Shown here: positions 1 to 8,129 of the stretch, piece after piece
How the letters are laid out: each line of letters starts with the position of its first letter
How positions within the stretch are numbered: position 1 is the first letter of the stretch
Assembly (NCBI GenBank): GCA_012965075.1
Contig: DTSY01000058.1
Coordinates: 1-10,664 of the forward strand
Source of the DNA: Gammaproteobacteria bacterium
GTDB lineage: Bacteria; Pseudomonadota; Gammaproteobacteria; Magnimaribacterales; Magnimaribacteraceae
Direction: 5' to 3'
DNA: 10,664 bases
Program-made: the position numbers and the translations under genes
Notes under the pieces: model-generated
The model's input: only the letters and a program-made list of their open reading frames with translations
Told to the model about the DNA's origin: nothing
The model's database searches: none

Positions 1-31
1 CTTCTACTTACTATGAGTGTAATCTATAAAA

Positions 32-859
32 ATGACTCTAAAAGATTACCAAATTGTGAATAGAGAAGCGTGGCAAAAATTTGCAGAGGAATATATAGAG
101 CCAGCTGAAAGAGGTTGGAAATCAGGCGATCCTCATTGGGGAATTTGGCAAATACCTGAAGCAAAACTAGAACTTTTACCAAGTGATCTGAAAGGAAAGA
201 AATGCATTGAAATAGGCTGCGGAGCTGGATATGTTTCCTCTTGGATGGCCAGAAGAGGTGCTGAAGTCGTTGGCATTGATCCAACTCCAAACCAGCTTAA
301 AACGGCAAGACGTTTAGAAAAACAATATCATTTAGGAATTGAATTTGTTGAAGGTTTTGGTGAGAAACTTCCATTTCCTGATTCTTGCTTTGATTTCGCT
401 ATATCTGAATATGGGGCATCTTTATGGGCAAACCCTTACGAATGGATCCCGGAGGCAGCAAGAGTGTTAAAACCAGAATCTCAATTAGTATTCATGACAA
501 ATCATGCTTTTGCTTTCTGTTGTTTGCCTGATGAAGAGGATGAGAATGCACCTCTATCAGAGCAATTACAGCGACCTTACCTAGGGCTTTTTAAAAATAA
601 ATGGGAATTTTCAGCAGACGAAATTGAGTTCCATCTGCCCCATGGGAACTGGATCAAACTTCTCCGTGATAATGGATTTGTCATTGAGCGTCTCTTAGAA
701 CTCGGTGCTTCTCCAGAATCTAGATCTGGTTCCAAAGCAATTGAAGCAGCAGAAACTATTACACTAGGCACTCCAAGTTCTAGGTATGGTTGGGCAGATG
801 CGGAATGGGCTAGTAAATGGCCGACTGAAGAAGTTTGGTGTGTTCGTCTTTGTAACTGA
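32..859 (+). CDS. Class I SAM-dependent methyltransferase (Methyltransf_11-like)
   Basis: This 275-residue soluble protein should transfer a methyl group from S-adenosylmethionine; the acceptor cannot be told. Residues 58-66 carry the SAM-binding motif I (C-I-E-I-G-C-G-A-G). The acidic residue that holds the ribose follows in VVGID (D83), and the LPFPDSCFDFAIS stretch (113-125) and the PEAARVLKPES segment (140-150) are the usual later motifs of the Rossmann fold. The C-terminal third is rich in Trp (W253, W259, W263, W269) and includes an EFHLPHGNWIKLLRDNGF segment (199-216), typical of a subfamily of stand-alone bacterial methyltransferases. There is no signal peptide or membrane segment. 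The ATG at 32 has no clear Shine-Dalgarno; the next Met in frame (residue 72) lies past motif I, so it cannot be the start. The gene stands alone, convergent with the minus-strand operon. The family call is secure; the role is unknown. Confidence 0.9.
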   Translation: MTLKDYQIVNREAWQKFAEEYIEPAERGWKSGDPHWGIWQIPEAKLELLPSDLKGKKCIEIGCGAGYVSSWMARRGAEVVGIDPTPNQLKTARRLEKQYHLGIEFVEGFGEKLPFPDSCFDFAISEYGASLWANPYEWIPEAARVLKPESQLVFMTNHAFAFCCLPDEEDENAPLSEQLQRPYLGLFKNKWEFSADEIEFHLPHGNWIKLLRDNGFVIERLLELGASPESRSGSKAIEAAETITLGTPSSRYGWADAEWASKWPTEEVWCVRLCN

Positions 860-957
860 TCAAATTATTCTATTGTGACGGAGTTAGCCCAACATGTGGT
901 TTTATTGATACTAGTGGTTTTCTCCACTTTTATGTCTCACTCCAGACTAATAATTTA

Positions 958-1101
958 ATGACTACTCCCTATTCTGATTATCAAACATTTCTCTTTGAAA
1001 AGATAACTGGACTTAAAGAGTTGGGTCTTGGATACCGAAAAATATAGAACCTGTTAAATGAAGAAGGGCATAAAGCTTGTAGAGGGAAAAAATTAAAATT
1101 A
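958..1101 (+). pseudogene. Decayed small helix-turn-helix (recombinase-type) protein remnant
   Basis: Reading from the ATG at 958, the frame gives a peptide containing YQTFLFEKITGLKELGLGYR (residues 8-27), then K-I and a TAG stop at 1045-1047. The same frame continues with NLLNEEGHKACRGKK. Read across the stop, the pattern is G-x-G-Y-R-K-I-(x)-x-x-L-N-x-x-G-x-K-x-x-R-G-K-K. From memory this resembles the helix-turn-helix segment found at the end of some serine recombinases and in short stand-alone proteins of marine bacteria, where the stop position normally holds Ala or Ser. After RGKK the expected continuation is not recognisable, and the frame runs into the 3' end of the opposite gene. I read this as a broken gene remnant. 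No database search was possible, and chance similarity over about 45 codons cannot be excluded. Confidence 0.42.
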
Positions 1102-1104
1102 ATA

Positions 1105-1686
1105 TTATTTAAAAATTGTGTCAGAGTGAAGCACATCAGCATACTTGGCCTGCAAGTCAAATAAATTAGCTTGGTGGGCATTCAAATCTCTATCGCCAAC
1201 ACAATCTTCTGCCACTATCGTAAGAAAATTATTTTGCAAAGAATCTAGTGCTGTAGCTCGAACACAGCCACTTGTTGTAACCCCAGAAACAATCACTGAA
1301 TCTACTTGTATTTGATTAAGATGGTTGGCTAAACTAGTCTCAAAAAAAGCACTCGCAAATTTCTTTTCAATCAGCTTTTCATCTTTATTGGGTGATAGAG
1401 TTTCCAAGAAGGATATTTCTTCAGATCCGGGTTTTAAAATATTTAAATCAGGAAGTCTAGACCTGAAAACACTTGCTTCAAATTCATCTCGATAAAGCGT
1501 GGTTGTGAAAATTACGGGTAAATTCTTTTCTCGAAATTTACTGACCAGTCGAATATTCGCTTCAATTAATTCGTCGCATTCAAAGCCAAGAGGTGATGAT
1601 GGGTCAATAAAGCCTCGGCACATATCAACAACCACTAAGGCAGGAGAGTTGCCAATTCCAGTAGGATGTGATTTGAGCTTGCTCAA
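1105..1686 (-). CDS. Isochorismatase-family amidohydrolase, N-carbamoylsarcosine amidase-like
   Basis: This 193-residue cytoplasmic cysteine hydrolase probably releases ammonia from a carbamoyl or amide group. The family's catalytic triad is visible: D21 in ALVVVDMCRGF, K109 in EKKFASAFF, and nucleophile C141 in SGVTTSGCVRATALDS. The cis-peptide site is V136-T137. The GVTTSGCVRATA version of the nucleophile motif is that of N-carbamoylsarcosine amidohydrolases and maleamate amidases rather than isochorismatase proper. It is the last gene of the receptor-hyuA-hyuB block. The start is a TTG at 1684-1686: the only codon between it and the hyuB stop is CAA, both genes share one frame, and the first ATG is the Met right after D21, too late to keep the first strand. 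No Shine-Dalgarno is evident, so translation probably depends on ribosomes finishing hyuB. Next to hydantoinase genes, a carbamoyl amino acid is the best substrate guess. Confidence 0.87.
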   Translation of the reverse strand: MSKLKSHPTGIGNSPALVVVDMCRGFIDPSSPLGFECDELIEANIRLVSKFREKNLPVIFTTTLYRDEFEASVFRSRLPDLNILKPGSEEISFLETLSPNKDEKLIEKKFASAFFETSLANHLNQIQVDSVIVSGVTTSGCVRATALDSLQNNFLTIVAEDCVGDRDLNAHQANLFDLQAKYADVLHSDTIFK

Positions 1687-1689
1687 TTG

Positions 1690-3555
1690 TTATTGATTCA
1701 GAAAAGTTGGAGATACCGGAGGCTCTAGGTGAGTCTCTTCTAGGCACCTGGCTTTGATTTCTTCAATGGTTCCCCCAAAATTAAACATCTCATCTTGAAC
1801 AGTGTCTTTAGACATTTTAGCTCTTAAGGCATCCGTCTTGGATTGATCCAGTGACAGGTCCTCATTAATCACGACGCCGTATCTTTTTGCCCCCTCAATT
1901 GATACCAGTTTTTTTGCAACGTCTGAGACAACAATAGTCGGATCGCGCTGAAGCGGGTCTCCCCAGCCCCCTCCGCCCCAAGTGTTAAAATAAAGGAGGT
2001 CGCCTTTATGCACTTTAACGCCTTCACATTTAGCTGGAATATATTCTTCGCTTCCATCCACTCTTACAAGTAATTTAGTAGATCGTTTGCCTGGCTTGCC
2101 TCCATTCACTCCCCATGGATAGGTAAGCCACCTGTCATCATGAATTCCAATATGACCATCTACCAAAAATCTGTAAGCAACAGAAAGACCATTGCCTCCT
2201 CTATGCAGACCTGCTCCGCCAGAGTCAACAATAAATTCATAGGTTTCTACTCTAAGGGGAAAATATGCCTCAACAAACTCATTTGGTACATTCGTAAAGG
2301 ATGGCCATAATGAATGCCCATCAGGTCCATCTCCGATAGGTCTTCCGGGAACTCCACCGAAGCCTATTTGGAATAACTGAAACCAATCTCCCTTATCATC
2401 GTAGCCAGAGAAAAATAAGTGCGGAGAGTCAGAAAATCCAGCTGCATTAAGCATCTCGTTTGGAGCTCCCATGCCTAATAAAGCACCTAAAACATCAAAA
2501 ATTCTGCCTAGTGCATGAGTCCTCCCGGAAAGAGCTGCCGGATAGTTAGGCTTTAAGAGAGTTCCCTGAGGGATTCTAACGTCTACTAAATCATAGAAAC
2601 CATCATTAAAAGCAATTTGCGGATCTACAACATTAATCGTAAAGGACCCAAAGAACATTTTGAACATGTCTTCATTAAGATAAAAGTTTACTGAGCTTTG
2701 CGCTTGAGGGTCTGTGCCTTCAAAATCAAAAATAGCTTTGTCCCCCTCACGCCACATTTTACAATGTATTTTATAAGGGCCCATACCCATGCCGTCATCG
2801 CAAATATAATCAGAGAACTCTCTGGGTTCTTCAGGAATAAACATAGAAATAATATGCTTCATGGCATCATAATTTCTTTGCAGCATAATTTTCATCGTGG
2901 AACAAAAAACATCATCACCAAAACGATCTGCTATTTCATTGCACCTTTTAGCGGCTGTATTACAAGCAGCAACAAGAGCATTTAGATCAAAGCGATTCCA
3001 TTGAGAAGTTCTAACATTGTGTAAAATAAGCTCTAATACATCAGACTGAAGCTCGCCTTTTTTGTAAAGTTTGATGGGCGGAATTCTTATTCCTTCTTGA
3101 AAAATTGTAGTTGCTTCTGTTGGTATAGACCCAGGGACCATGCCGCCATTATCAGACATATGCCCAAACATTGCAGACCATGCAATATGCCTACCATCTC
3201 TAAAAACTGGTTTCAATACTATCCAATCTGGTAAATGAGATACGGCTGCATTACACATATACGGGTCATTGGTAAGAATAATATCTCCCTCTTCAATCTC
3301 TTCATCATAAGCCTCAGTAAAGCCATGAATAAATGATCCAAATTGACCAACCACCATCTTTCCATCTCTATTGGCGATCATTGGAAAGCAGTCGCCTTGC
3401 TCTCTAATCCCTGGAGATAGTGCTGTTCGACTTACTAATGTGTCCATCTCTTCTCGAGCATTCTTTAGAGCATTCTCTATAAGATCAACGGTTATACCGT
3501 CTACATCAATTATGTTTAATGGAGAATCGTTTGTTTCAATAATTCGTGCTGACAT
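1690..3555 (-). CDS. hyuB: Hydantoinase B / oxoprolinase family subunit (HyuB)
   Basis: This 621-residue protein is the B subunit of an ATP-dependent cyclic-amide hydrolase, or of a related carboxylase, working with HyuA. The Hydantoinase_B domain spans roughly residues 20-540. Visible family motifs are the N-terminal helix with SRTALSPGIREQGD (42-55), TNDPYM (95-100), HMSDNGGMVPGS (132-143), EGIRIPPIKLY (154-164), DFEGTDPQAQ (277-286), SGGAGLHRGGNGL (445-457) and the glycine-rich TWGGGGWGDPLQRDP (525-539). A tail of about 60 residues ends in a Pro-rich stretch. There is no signal peptide, so it is cytoplasmic. It starts one base after the hyuA stop with no clear ribosome site of its own, which points to translational coupling. 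Family members include N-methylhydantoinase, 5-oxoprolinase, caprolactamase and acetone or acetophenone carboxylase subunits; the sequence alone does not decide the substrate. Confidence 0.93.
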   Translation of the reverse strand: MSARIIETNDSPLNIIDVDGITVDLIENALKNAREEMDTLVSRTALSPGIREQGDCFPMIANRDGKMVVGQFGSFIHGFTEAYDEEIEEGDIILTNDPYMCNAAVSHLPDWIVLKPVFRDGRHIAWSAMFGHMSDNGGMVPGSIPTEATTIFQEGIRIPPIKLYKKGELQSDVLELILHNVRTSQWNRFDLNALVAACNTAAKRCNEIADRFGDDVFCSTMKIMLQRNYDAMKHIISMFIPEEPREFSDYICDDGMGMGPYKIHCKMWREGDKAIFDFEGTDPQAQSSVNFYLNEDMFKMFFGSFTINVVDPQIAFNDGFYDLVDVRIPQGTLLKPNYPAALSGRTHALGRIFDVLGALLGMGAPNEMLNAAGFSDSPHLFFSGYDDKGDWFQLFQIGFGGVPGRPIGDGPDGHSLWPSFTNVPNEFVEAYFPLRVETYEFIVDSGGAGLHRGGNGLSVAYRFLVDGHIGIHDDRWLTYPWGVNGGKPGKRSTKLLVRVDGSEEYIPAKCEGVKVHKGDLLYFNTWGGGGWGDPLQRDPTIVVSDVAKKLVSIEGAKRYGVVINEDLSLDQSKTDALRAKMSKDTVQDEMFNFGGTIEEIKARCLEETHLEPPVSPTFLNQ

Positions 3556-3556
3556 A

Positions 3557-5617
3557 TTATTTTTTGGGATTGATAATTAAATTGCCTACCTGATCAACGG
3601 CAGCTTCATAATCAGGCAAGATAACGCTGGTTGAATCCATTTCAGAAACAATAGCAGGTCCAGGAATAACCAAATTGGCATGTAGTTTTGTTCGGTCATA
3701 GATTTTTGCATCGTGCCATTGTGCTTCATGATAAAAACGTGTGTCCTGAATGACTGCATCTTCAAGTGAGCCAGAAAAATTCTCATTTTCTAAAGATTTA
3801 ATTTTAGACTGTTGAACTTTAACAATAGCTCGAATCATCAAAATTTCATGACCATCACTTAATTTAAATGTAAATAATTGATAGTGCTCATCATCAAATG
3901 TATCAGTAATTAATTGAACACCTTTGGTCTTATATTCCTTCTCATCAAACTCAACTGTAATTTGAAATGCTTGACCTGCATATCTAACATCAGCTTGATA
4001 GATAACTTCTAAATTAGAGTCGCTCACACCATCTTTAAGAAGTGATTCAGATGCTTTATTCTTAAGATCACTTAAGTCACTCAAGAATTTATCTGTAGCA
4101 ATGTCTTGAGCCATGGCTAGATAAGATCTTGATGACTCATCTTGAATTTGAGTTGTAGCCTCTCCATAAGCACACAAAACACCCGGTCCTGGAGGAATAA
4201 TTACAGGAAAGGAGTTTAAGAGAATGCCAAGAGCATTTGCATGAAGTGGTCCGGCGCCACCAAATCCAACCAACGCAAAATCCCTAGGATCAAAACCTTG
4301 CTCTACCGATACTAATCTTAAGGCGCCAAACATAGACTCATTAACAATTCTGATAATGCCCTCTGCAGCTTCCATCAAATCAATCCCAATTCCGTCTGCA
4401 ATAGTTTGTACAGCTTTTTCAGCAGCTTCTTTGTTTATTATCATATCTCCACCGAGCTGCACATCTCTTGGAAGTAAGCCCAGCACTATATTTGCGTCAC
4501 ATACAGTAGGTTGCTCCCCTCCTTTCATATAGGCAGCGGGTCCTGGTACAGCTCCTGCAGACTCTGGACCAACTCTAAGGGCTTTTGTTAGCTCTGGAAC
4601 AAAAGCAATTGAGCCCCCACCCGCACCCACACTTCTCACGTCAACTGATGGTGCTTTGACTCTCACGTCTCCAACCAAAGTCTCTCTTCTAATTTTGGCT
4701 TTTGAGCTTTGGATCAAGGCGACGTCTGTTGAAGTGCCTCCCATATCAAAAGTTAGAATATTCTCAAAATTAGCTTGGTCGCAAAAATGTATAGCGCCAG
4801 CAACACCTCCAGCAGGACCTGACATAAGGTGATTAACTGGAGAGTCTCCTGTCGCACGACTTGATGCAAGCCCGCCATCAGATCTCAAGATGGATAGCTG
4901 GACATCACTGCCCAATGATTTCTCTAGATTGGACTGAAGATTGTTAACGTAATTAGATACTTGAGGTCGAACATAAGAATTGAGAACTGTAGTTTCTGCT
5001 CGTTCGTATTCTTGCATTTCAGGAATAACTTCACTAGATATAGAGATAGGAATGTCTGTAAATATTTCACTGGCAATTTGTGCAGCAAGAACTTCATTCT
5101 CATTGTTAATGTATGAATTTACAAAGCTTATGGTTAGGGCTTCAACTTCACCTTTTGCTTTTAGTTGAGTTAATTGCTCTCTTAAATGATCTTCATCCAG
5201 TGGGGTAGATATCTCACCAGAAGCATCCGTTCTTTCTTTAATGCCGTACGTTAATTCTAAGGGAGCAAGCAACGGACCTTTAACAAAACTTACCCATCCC
5301 CCTAGACCGCCTGGGCAAAATGAACGAGCAACCTGCAGAACACTTTCATACCCTTTGGTGGTTAAGAGACCTACTTTCGCGCCATTGCCAGTTAAAACAG
5401 CATTAGTTGCAACGGTAGAGCCGTGCATTACAAGGTTAATATCCTTAGGATCTACTCCGGATTGATCGCAGATTCTCGAGACCCCATTGAGGACTCCTAT
5501 TGAGGAATCTTCAGGAGTGGAAGGAACCTTAGCAGTATGGGTCGAACCATCGGACTCATTGATTAATAAAAAATCAGTAAAAGTTCCGCCAACATCAACA
5601 CCTAATCGATATGACAT
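3557..5617 (-). CDS. hyuA: Hydantoinase A / oxoprolinase family subunit (HyuA)
   Basis: This 686-residue protein is the ATP-binding subunit that should phosphorylate the substrate for ring opening (or carboxylation) together with HyuB. It has the three usual parts: an N-terminal Hydant_A_N domain (about 3-180) with the phosphate-binding GVDVGGTFTDF (6-16) and HGSTVATNAVL (65-75); a central Hydantoinase_A domain (about 200-490) with SGPAGGVAGA (266-275), DMGGTSTDVA (291-300), SVGAGGGSIA (329-338) and VGPESAGAVPGPA (349-361); and a C-terminal domain from about 510. The length is normal for the family. The segment GLGGWVSFVKGPLLAPLEL (104-122) replaces the R-P-x-L-Y-D type sequence I associate with classical HyuA, so the substrate may differ. 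The start lies 17 bases from the receptor gene, with AAAGGGA as a poor, distant ribosome site overlapping the receptor's last codons. It is cytoplasmic. N-methylhydantoin is a candidate substrate from context only. Confidence 0.93.
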   Translation of the reverse strand: MSYRLGVDVGGTFTDFLLINESDGSTHTAKVPSTPEDSSIGVLNGVSRICDQSGVDPKDINLVMHGSTVATNAVLTGNGAKVGLLTTKGYESVLQVARSFCPGGLGGWVSFVKGPLLAPLELTYGIKERTDASGEISTPLDEDHLREQLTQLKAKGEVEALTISFVNSYINNENEVLAAQIASEIFTDIPISISSEVIPEMQEYERAETTVLNSYVRPQVSNYVNNLQSNLEKSLGSDVQLSILRSDGGLASSRATGDSPVNHLMSGPAGGVAGAIHFCDQANFENILTFDMGGTSTDVALIQSSKAKIRRETLVGDVRVKAPSVDVRSVGAGGGSIAFVPELTKALRVGPESAGAVPGPAAYMKGGEQPTVCDANIVLGLLPRDVQLGGDMIINKEAAEKAVQTIADGIGIDLMEAAEGIIRIVNESMFGALRLVSVEQGFDPRDFALVGFGGAGPLHANALGILLNSFPVIIPPGPGVLCAYGEATTQIQDESSRSYLAMAQDIATDKFLSDLSDLKNKASESLLKDGVSDSNLEVIYQADVRYAGQAFQITVEFDEKEYKTKGVQLITDTFDDEHYQLFTFKLSDGHEILMIRAIVKVQQSKIKSLENENFSGSLEDAVIQDTRFYHEAQWHDAKIYDRTKLHANLVIPGPAIVSEMDSTSVILPDYEAAVDQVGNLIINPKK

Positions 5618-5634
5618 AAAAGTTTAATCCCTTT

Positions 5635-8097
5635 TTAAAAATTATACTTTAAGTCTAAGCCATAGGTAGCATACGGTGCTTGATGAATAAAAGATCCACC
5701 AAATTCTGGAGCTGGAATGACCTCTGCAAGATATTCTTCATCAGTAACATTTCTGCCCCACAAAGTTAGACTTAATTTTTCTCCAACGATCGACGCCCTT
5801 AGATCAACTAAGGTATAAGGATCGCGAACTGCTTTACTCATATCAGATGCCACTGGGAATCCTAGCAAGGCGCCCCAAACTGAAGGTTGCTGATTGTTTT
5901 GAACAGTATGAAACCAAGTTTCTCCAACCTCCATATAATCTACTCTAACTATAAGATCATAGTTTGCCGAAAAAGCTGTTTCATATTGCATACCAAGATT
6001 ATAAGTATGCTCAGGAGCTAATGGCGCATTATTACCGACAGTGTTAGGCCTATGAGTATTCTTCTTAATTTTACCATCTGTGAAGCCAATGCCACCATCA
6101 AGTCTAAGATTGTCAGTAAGTGCATATTTAAAGTCCAACTCTGAGCCACTTATGTCTAACTCGTCAATAGAAGTTACTACCCTCAACAAACCCCATGGTC
6201 CAGCAAAAAATTCAAAAAATTGATTATCTTCAACTTCTGTTTCAAAAATAGCACCATTAATTGCCAATCTTCCGTCTAGGTACCTACCTTTAAAACCAAC
6301 TTCAAATGATTTAGAAACTTCTTTATCATATGAATCCGATACACTCAATCCGGCTCCAACTGGAATATTTAGCTGAGAATTTATTAAAGCCGCACTACCA
6401 GATGAATTAAAACCACCAGATCTAAATCCAACTCCGTAGGAGGCATAAAACGTTGTATTTTCAGCGCTTCTTGTTATTGAAATTTTAGGTTGAAACTGAT
6501 TATAAGATTTATCTCGCGATGGAATTTTGCTTCCGCCTGCTGTCATTGCAGGATTTATTGGAGCACCACCACCATAGTATAAGGCCGAGGTCGTAGCAGG
6601 AACATTGTTATCTACCGAACGTTTTTCATTATCGTATCTGGCTTCAATAGAAAGCTCTGTTACATCAGATAAATCAATGGAATATTGTCCAAAAATTGAG
6701 AAAACGTCTGTTGTAAAGGTATCGTCAAACGCTAAATCAGTAGGATTTTTTCCTGTTGCAGGGACATAAGGCTTAAGTTCAAAACCTTTGCCTAAATCAG
6801 CTCCATATGAGACTTCAACATCTCTCTCAATTTCAGCATAGTATCCACCAACCAACCATCGAGTTGATTGATTTTGATCACTGGTTAATTTAACCTCAAT
6901 AGAAATATCATCTTGGTCACGTGATTGGAATTGATATCCATCGCATGTATGAGGCAAATATGGTCCCAATACTGAGTTTGCACCTGAAGGAGCTGTTCCA
7001 GGAGCAGCAAATGAAAATCCGGGAGGTAAAGAATTAATTAAAGCAAGATTAGCTGCAGTATTTGAAGCAGCACACGAAGGCACTCCAAAGTAACCACCAA
7101 AAGCGCCTGATGTTCCATCAGAAATCAAAAACTCTTCAAGGTGGTTATAAGCCAATATTGCTGAGAATTCGCTCCCATTAGCAAGATCTTCAGTGTATTT
7201 AAGAGACATATCAAATGTTTCTTGCTCATTGACCGGAGGTACATTAAACATATATGTGAACTGATGATCATTGACATCCTCGAAGAACTGATCTGCTCCA
7301 GGAGTACCAAATCCTGTAAAGGCAGGTAAAGCAAAAACGGCATTAAAATTAATGGTTCCCCCGCTAGCCTCGCTTACTCCTGCCCTAAAGTCCCAAGAAC
7401 TATCGTCATTATCTACTAAGATCCTGCTTCTAATGGTTGTATCTTCAAAGAAATCTACATTTTTTTGGTTAGAATAAACATTCGTATGTTCTCCGTCTGT
7501 TTCCCTAGTGCTTATTGAAAATCTTGTATATACGTTATCGCCTCCTTTGCCGGAATGTACATATTGCAATTTCGACGAGTTATTAATACCCATTCCTACA
7601 ACAGCAGTTCTTACAGATTCTTCGGAGGGAGCTTTGGTTGTAATTAAGATTGCTCCGGAGGTGGCGTTTCTTCCGTAAAGAGCCCCTTGCGGACCTTTTA
7701 GAACTTCAATTTGGGCAATATCTAAAAGTTCTCTATTAAATGCATTGGGATTTGTTTGCAAAATACCATCGATAACCAAAGCAAAATTAGACTCTGCATC
7801 TCTTGTTGAAGTCAGACCTCTAATTGTCACTAAAGTATCTCCAACATTAACAGTGTTGGCCATGACAACATTTGGCGTCAAGGCTATAAAATCTTCAGGT
7901 CTTTCTATGCCTGCATCGTTAATATCACTTGCAGTGAAAACACTCATGGCTATTGGCACGTCTTGTTCATTTTCAACAACTTTCCTAGCTGTTACAACAA
8001 CCTCTTCAAGAACAGGTTCTGCTAAAAGATTTAATGAAATAAAAGCAAAAGAGAACGCGAATAAAAACCTAAGAATATATGTGTTGAAGACATGCAT
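5635..8097 (-). CDS. TonB-dependent outer-membrane receptor
   Basis: This 820-residue outer-membrane beta-barrel takes up a ligand using energy from TonB-ExbBD, whose genes are not in this window. Residues 1-26 form a signal peptide (hydrophobic FLFAFSFAFISLNLLA), probably cut after A26. The TonB box EEVVVTARK is at 31-39, directly after the mature N-terminus. The plug domain follows (about 45-155), with RPEDFIALTPNV (66-77), TIRGL (91-95), FALVIDGI (105-112) and the conserved IEVLKGPQGALYGRNATSGA (130-149). The rest is barrel, ending in the typical terminal aromatic (YNF). Only two cysteines are visible, C342 and C385, flanking a Gly/Pro/Ala-rich segment that is probably an external loop. 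It is the first gene of the operon with hyuA, hyuB and the amidohydrolase, so the ligand is likely what those enzymes degrade. The start is supported by a GGGAGG site. Ligand identity cannot be read from the sequence. Confidence 0.96.
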   Translation of the reverse strand: MHVFNTYILRFLFAFSFAFISLNLLAEPVLEEVVVTARKVVENEQDVPIAMSVFTASDINDAGIERPEDFIALTPNVVMANTVNVGDTLVTIRGLTSTRDAESNFALVIDGILQTNPNAFNRELLDIAQIEVLKGPQGALYGRNATSGAILITTKAPSEESVRTAVVGMGINNSSKLQYVHSGKGGDNVYTRFSISTRETDGEHTNVYSNQKNVDFFEDTTIRSRILVDNDDSSWDFRAGVSEASGGTINFNAVFALPAFTGFGTPGADQFFEDVNDHQFTYMFNVPPVNEQETFDMSLKYTEDLANGSEFSAILAYNHLEEFLISDGTSGAFGGYFGVPSCAASNTAANLALINSLPPGFSFAAPGTAPSGANSVLGPYLPHTCDGYQFQSRDQDDISIEVKLTSDQNQSTRWLVGGYYAEIERDVEVSYGADLGKGFELKPYVPATGKNPTDLAFDDTFTTDVFSIFGQYSIDLSDVTELSIEARYDNEKRSVDNNVPATTSALYYGGGAPINPAMTAGGSKIPSRDKSYNQFQPKISITRSAENTTFYASYGVGFRSGGFNSSGSAALINSQLNIPVGAGLSVSDSYDKEVSKSFEVGFKGRYLDGRLAINGAIFETEVEDNQFFEFFAGPWGLLRVVTSIDELDISGSELDFKYALTDNLRLDGGIGFTDGKIKKNTHRPNTVGNNAPLAPEHTYNLGMQYETAFSANYDLIVRVDYMEVGETWFHTVQNNQQPSVWGALLGFPVASDMSKAVRDPYTLVDLRASIVGEKLSLTLWGRNVTDEEYLAEVIPAPEFGGSFIHQAPYATYGLDLKYNF

Positions 8098-8101
8098 ATT
8101 T

Positions 8102-8109
8102 TACCTCCC
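8102..8109 (-). promoter_or_regulatory. Strong Shine-Dalgarno of the TonB-dependent receptor
   Basis: On the minus strand the sequence reads GGGAGGTA followed by AAAT and the ATG at 8097, a near-consensus ribosome site at proper spacing. It fixes the receptor start and is the strongest ribosome site noticed in the window, in contrast to the weak or absent sites of the downstream operon genes. Confidence 0.8.
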
Positions 8110-8129
8110 AGTAAATAATGTTGCCTATT

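Noticed and set aside
1..31. TATAAA at 25-30 just before the methyltransferase ATG as a -10 box.
   Set aside because: It sits one base from the start codon, which would leave no leader and place the transcript start inside the gene; no -35 can be judged at the window edge.
896..921. Direct repeat GTGGTTTT at 896-903 and 914-921.
   Set aside because: Eight bases with a low-complexity T end, only two copies; likely chance.
913..931. Small hairpin AGTGG / CCACT followed by TTT after the methyltransferase gene.
   Set aside because: The stem is only five pairs and the T tract three bases; too weak to call a terminator, and it lies within an open frame continuing into the HTH remnant.
1081..1116. 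AT-only partial palindrome near the 3' end of the amidohydrolase as a terminator.
   Set aside because: Pairing is A/T only and irregular; no GC-containing stem followed by a T tract on the minus strand.
5241..5465. Plus-strand open frame of 74 codons, Pro-rich.
   Set aside because: It lies opposite the conserved HyuA N-terminal domain, has no recognisable family and no ribosome site; a shadow of the real gene.
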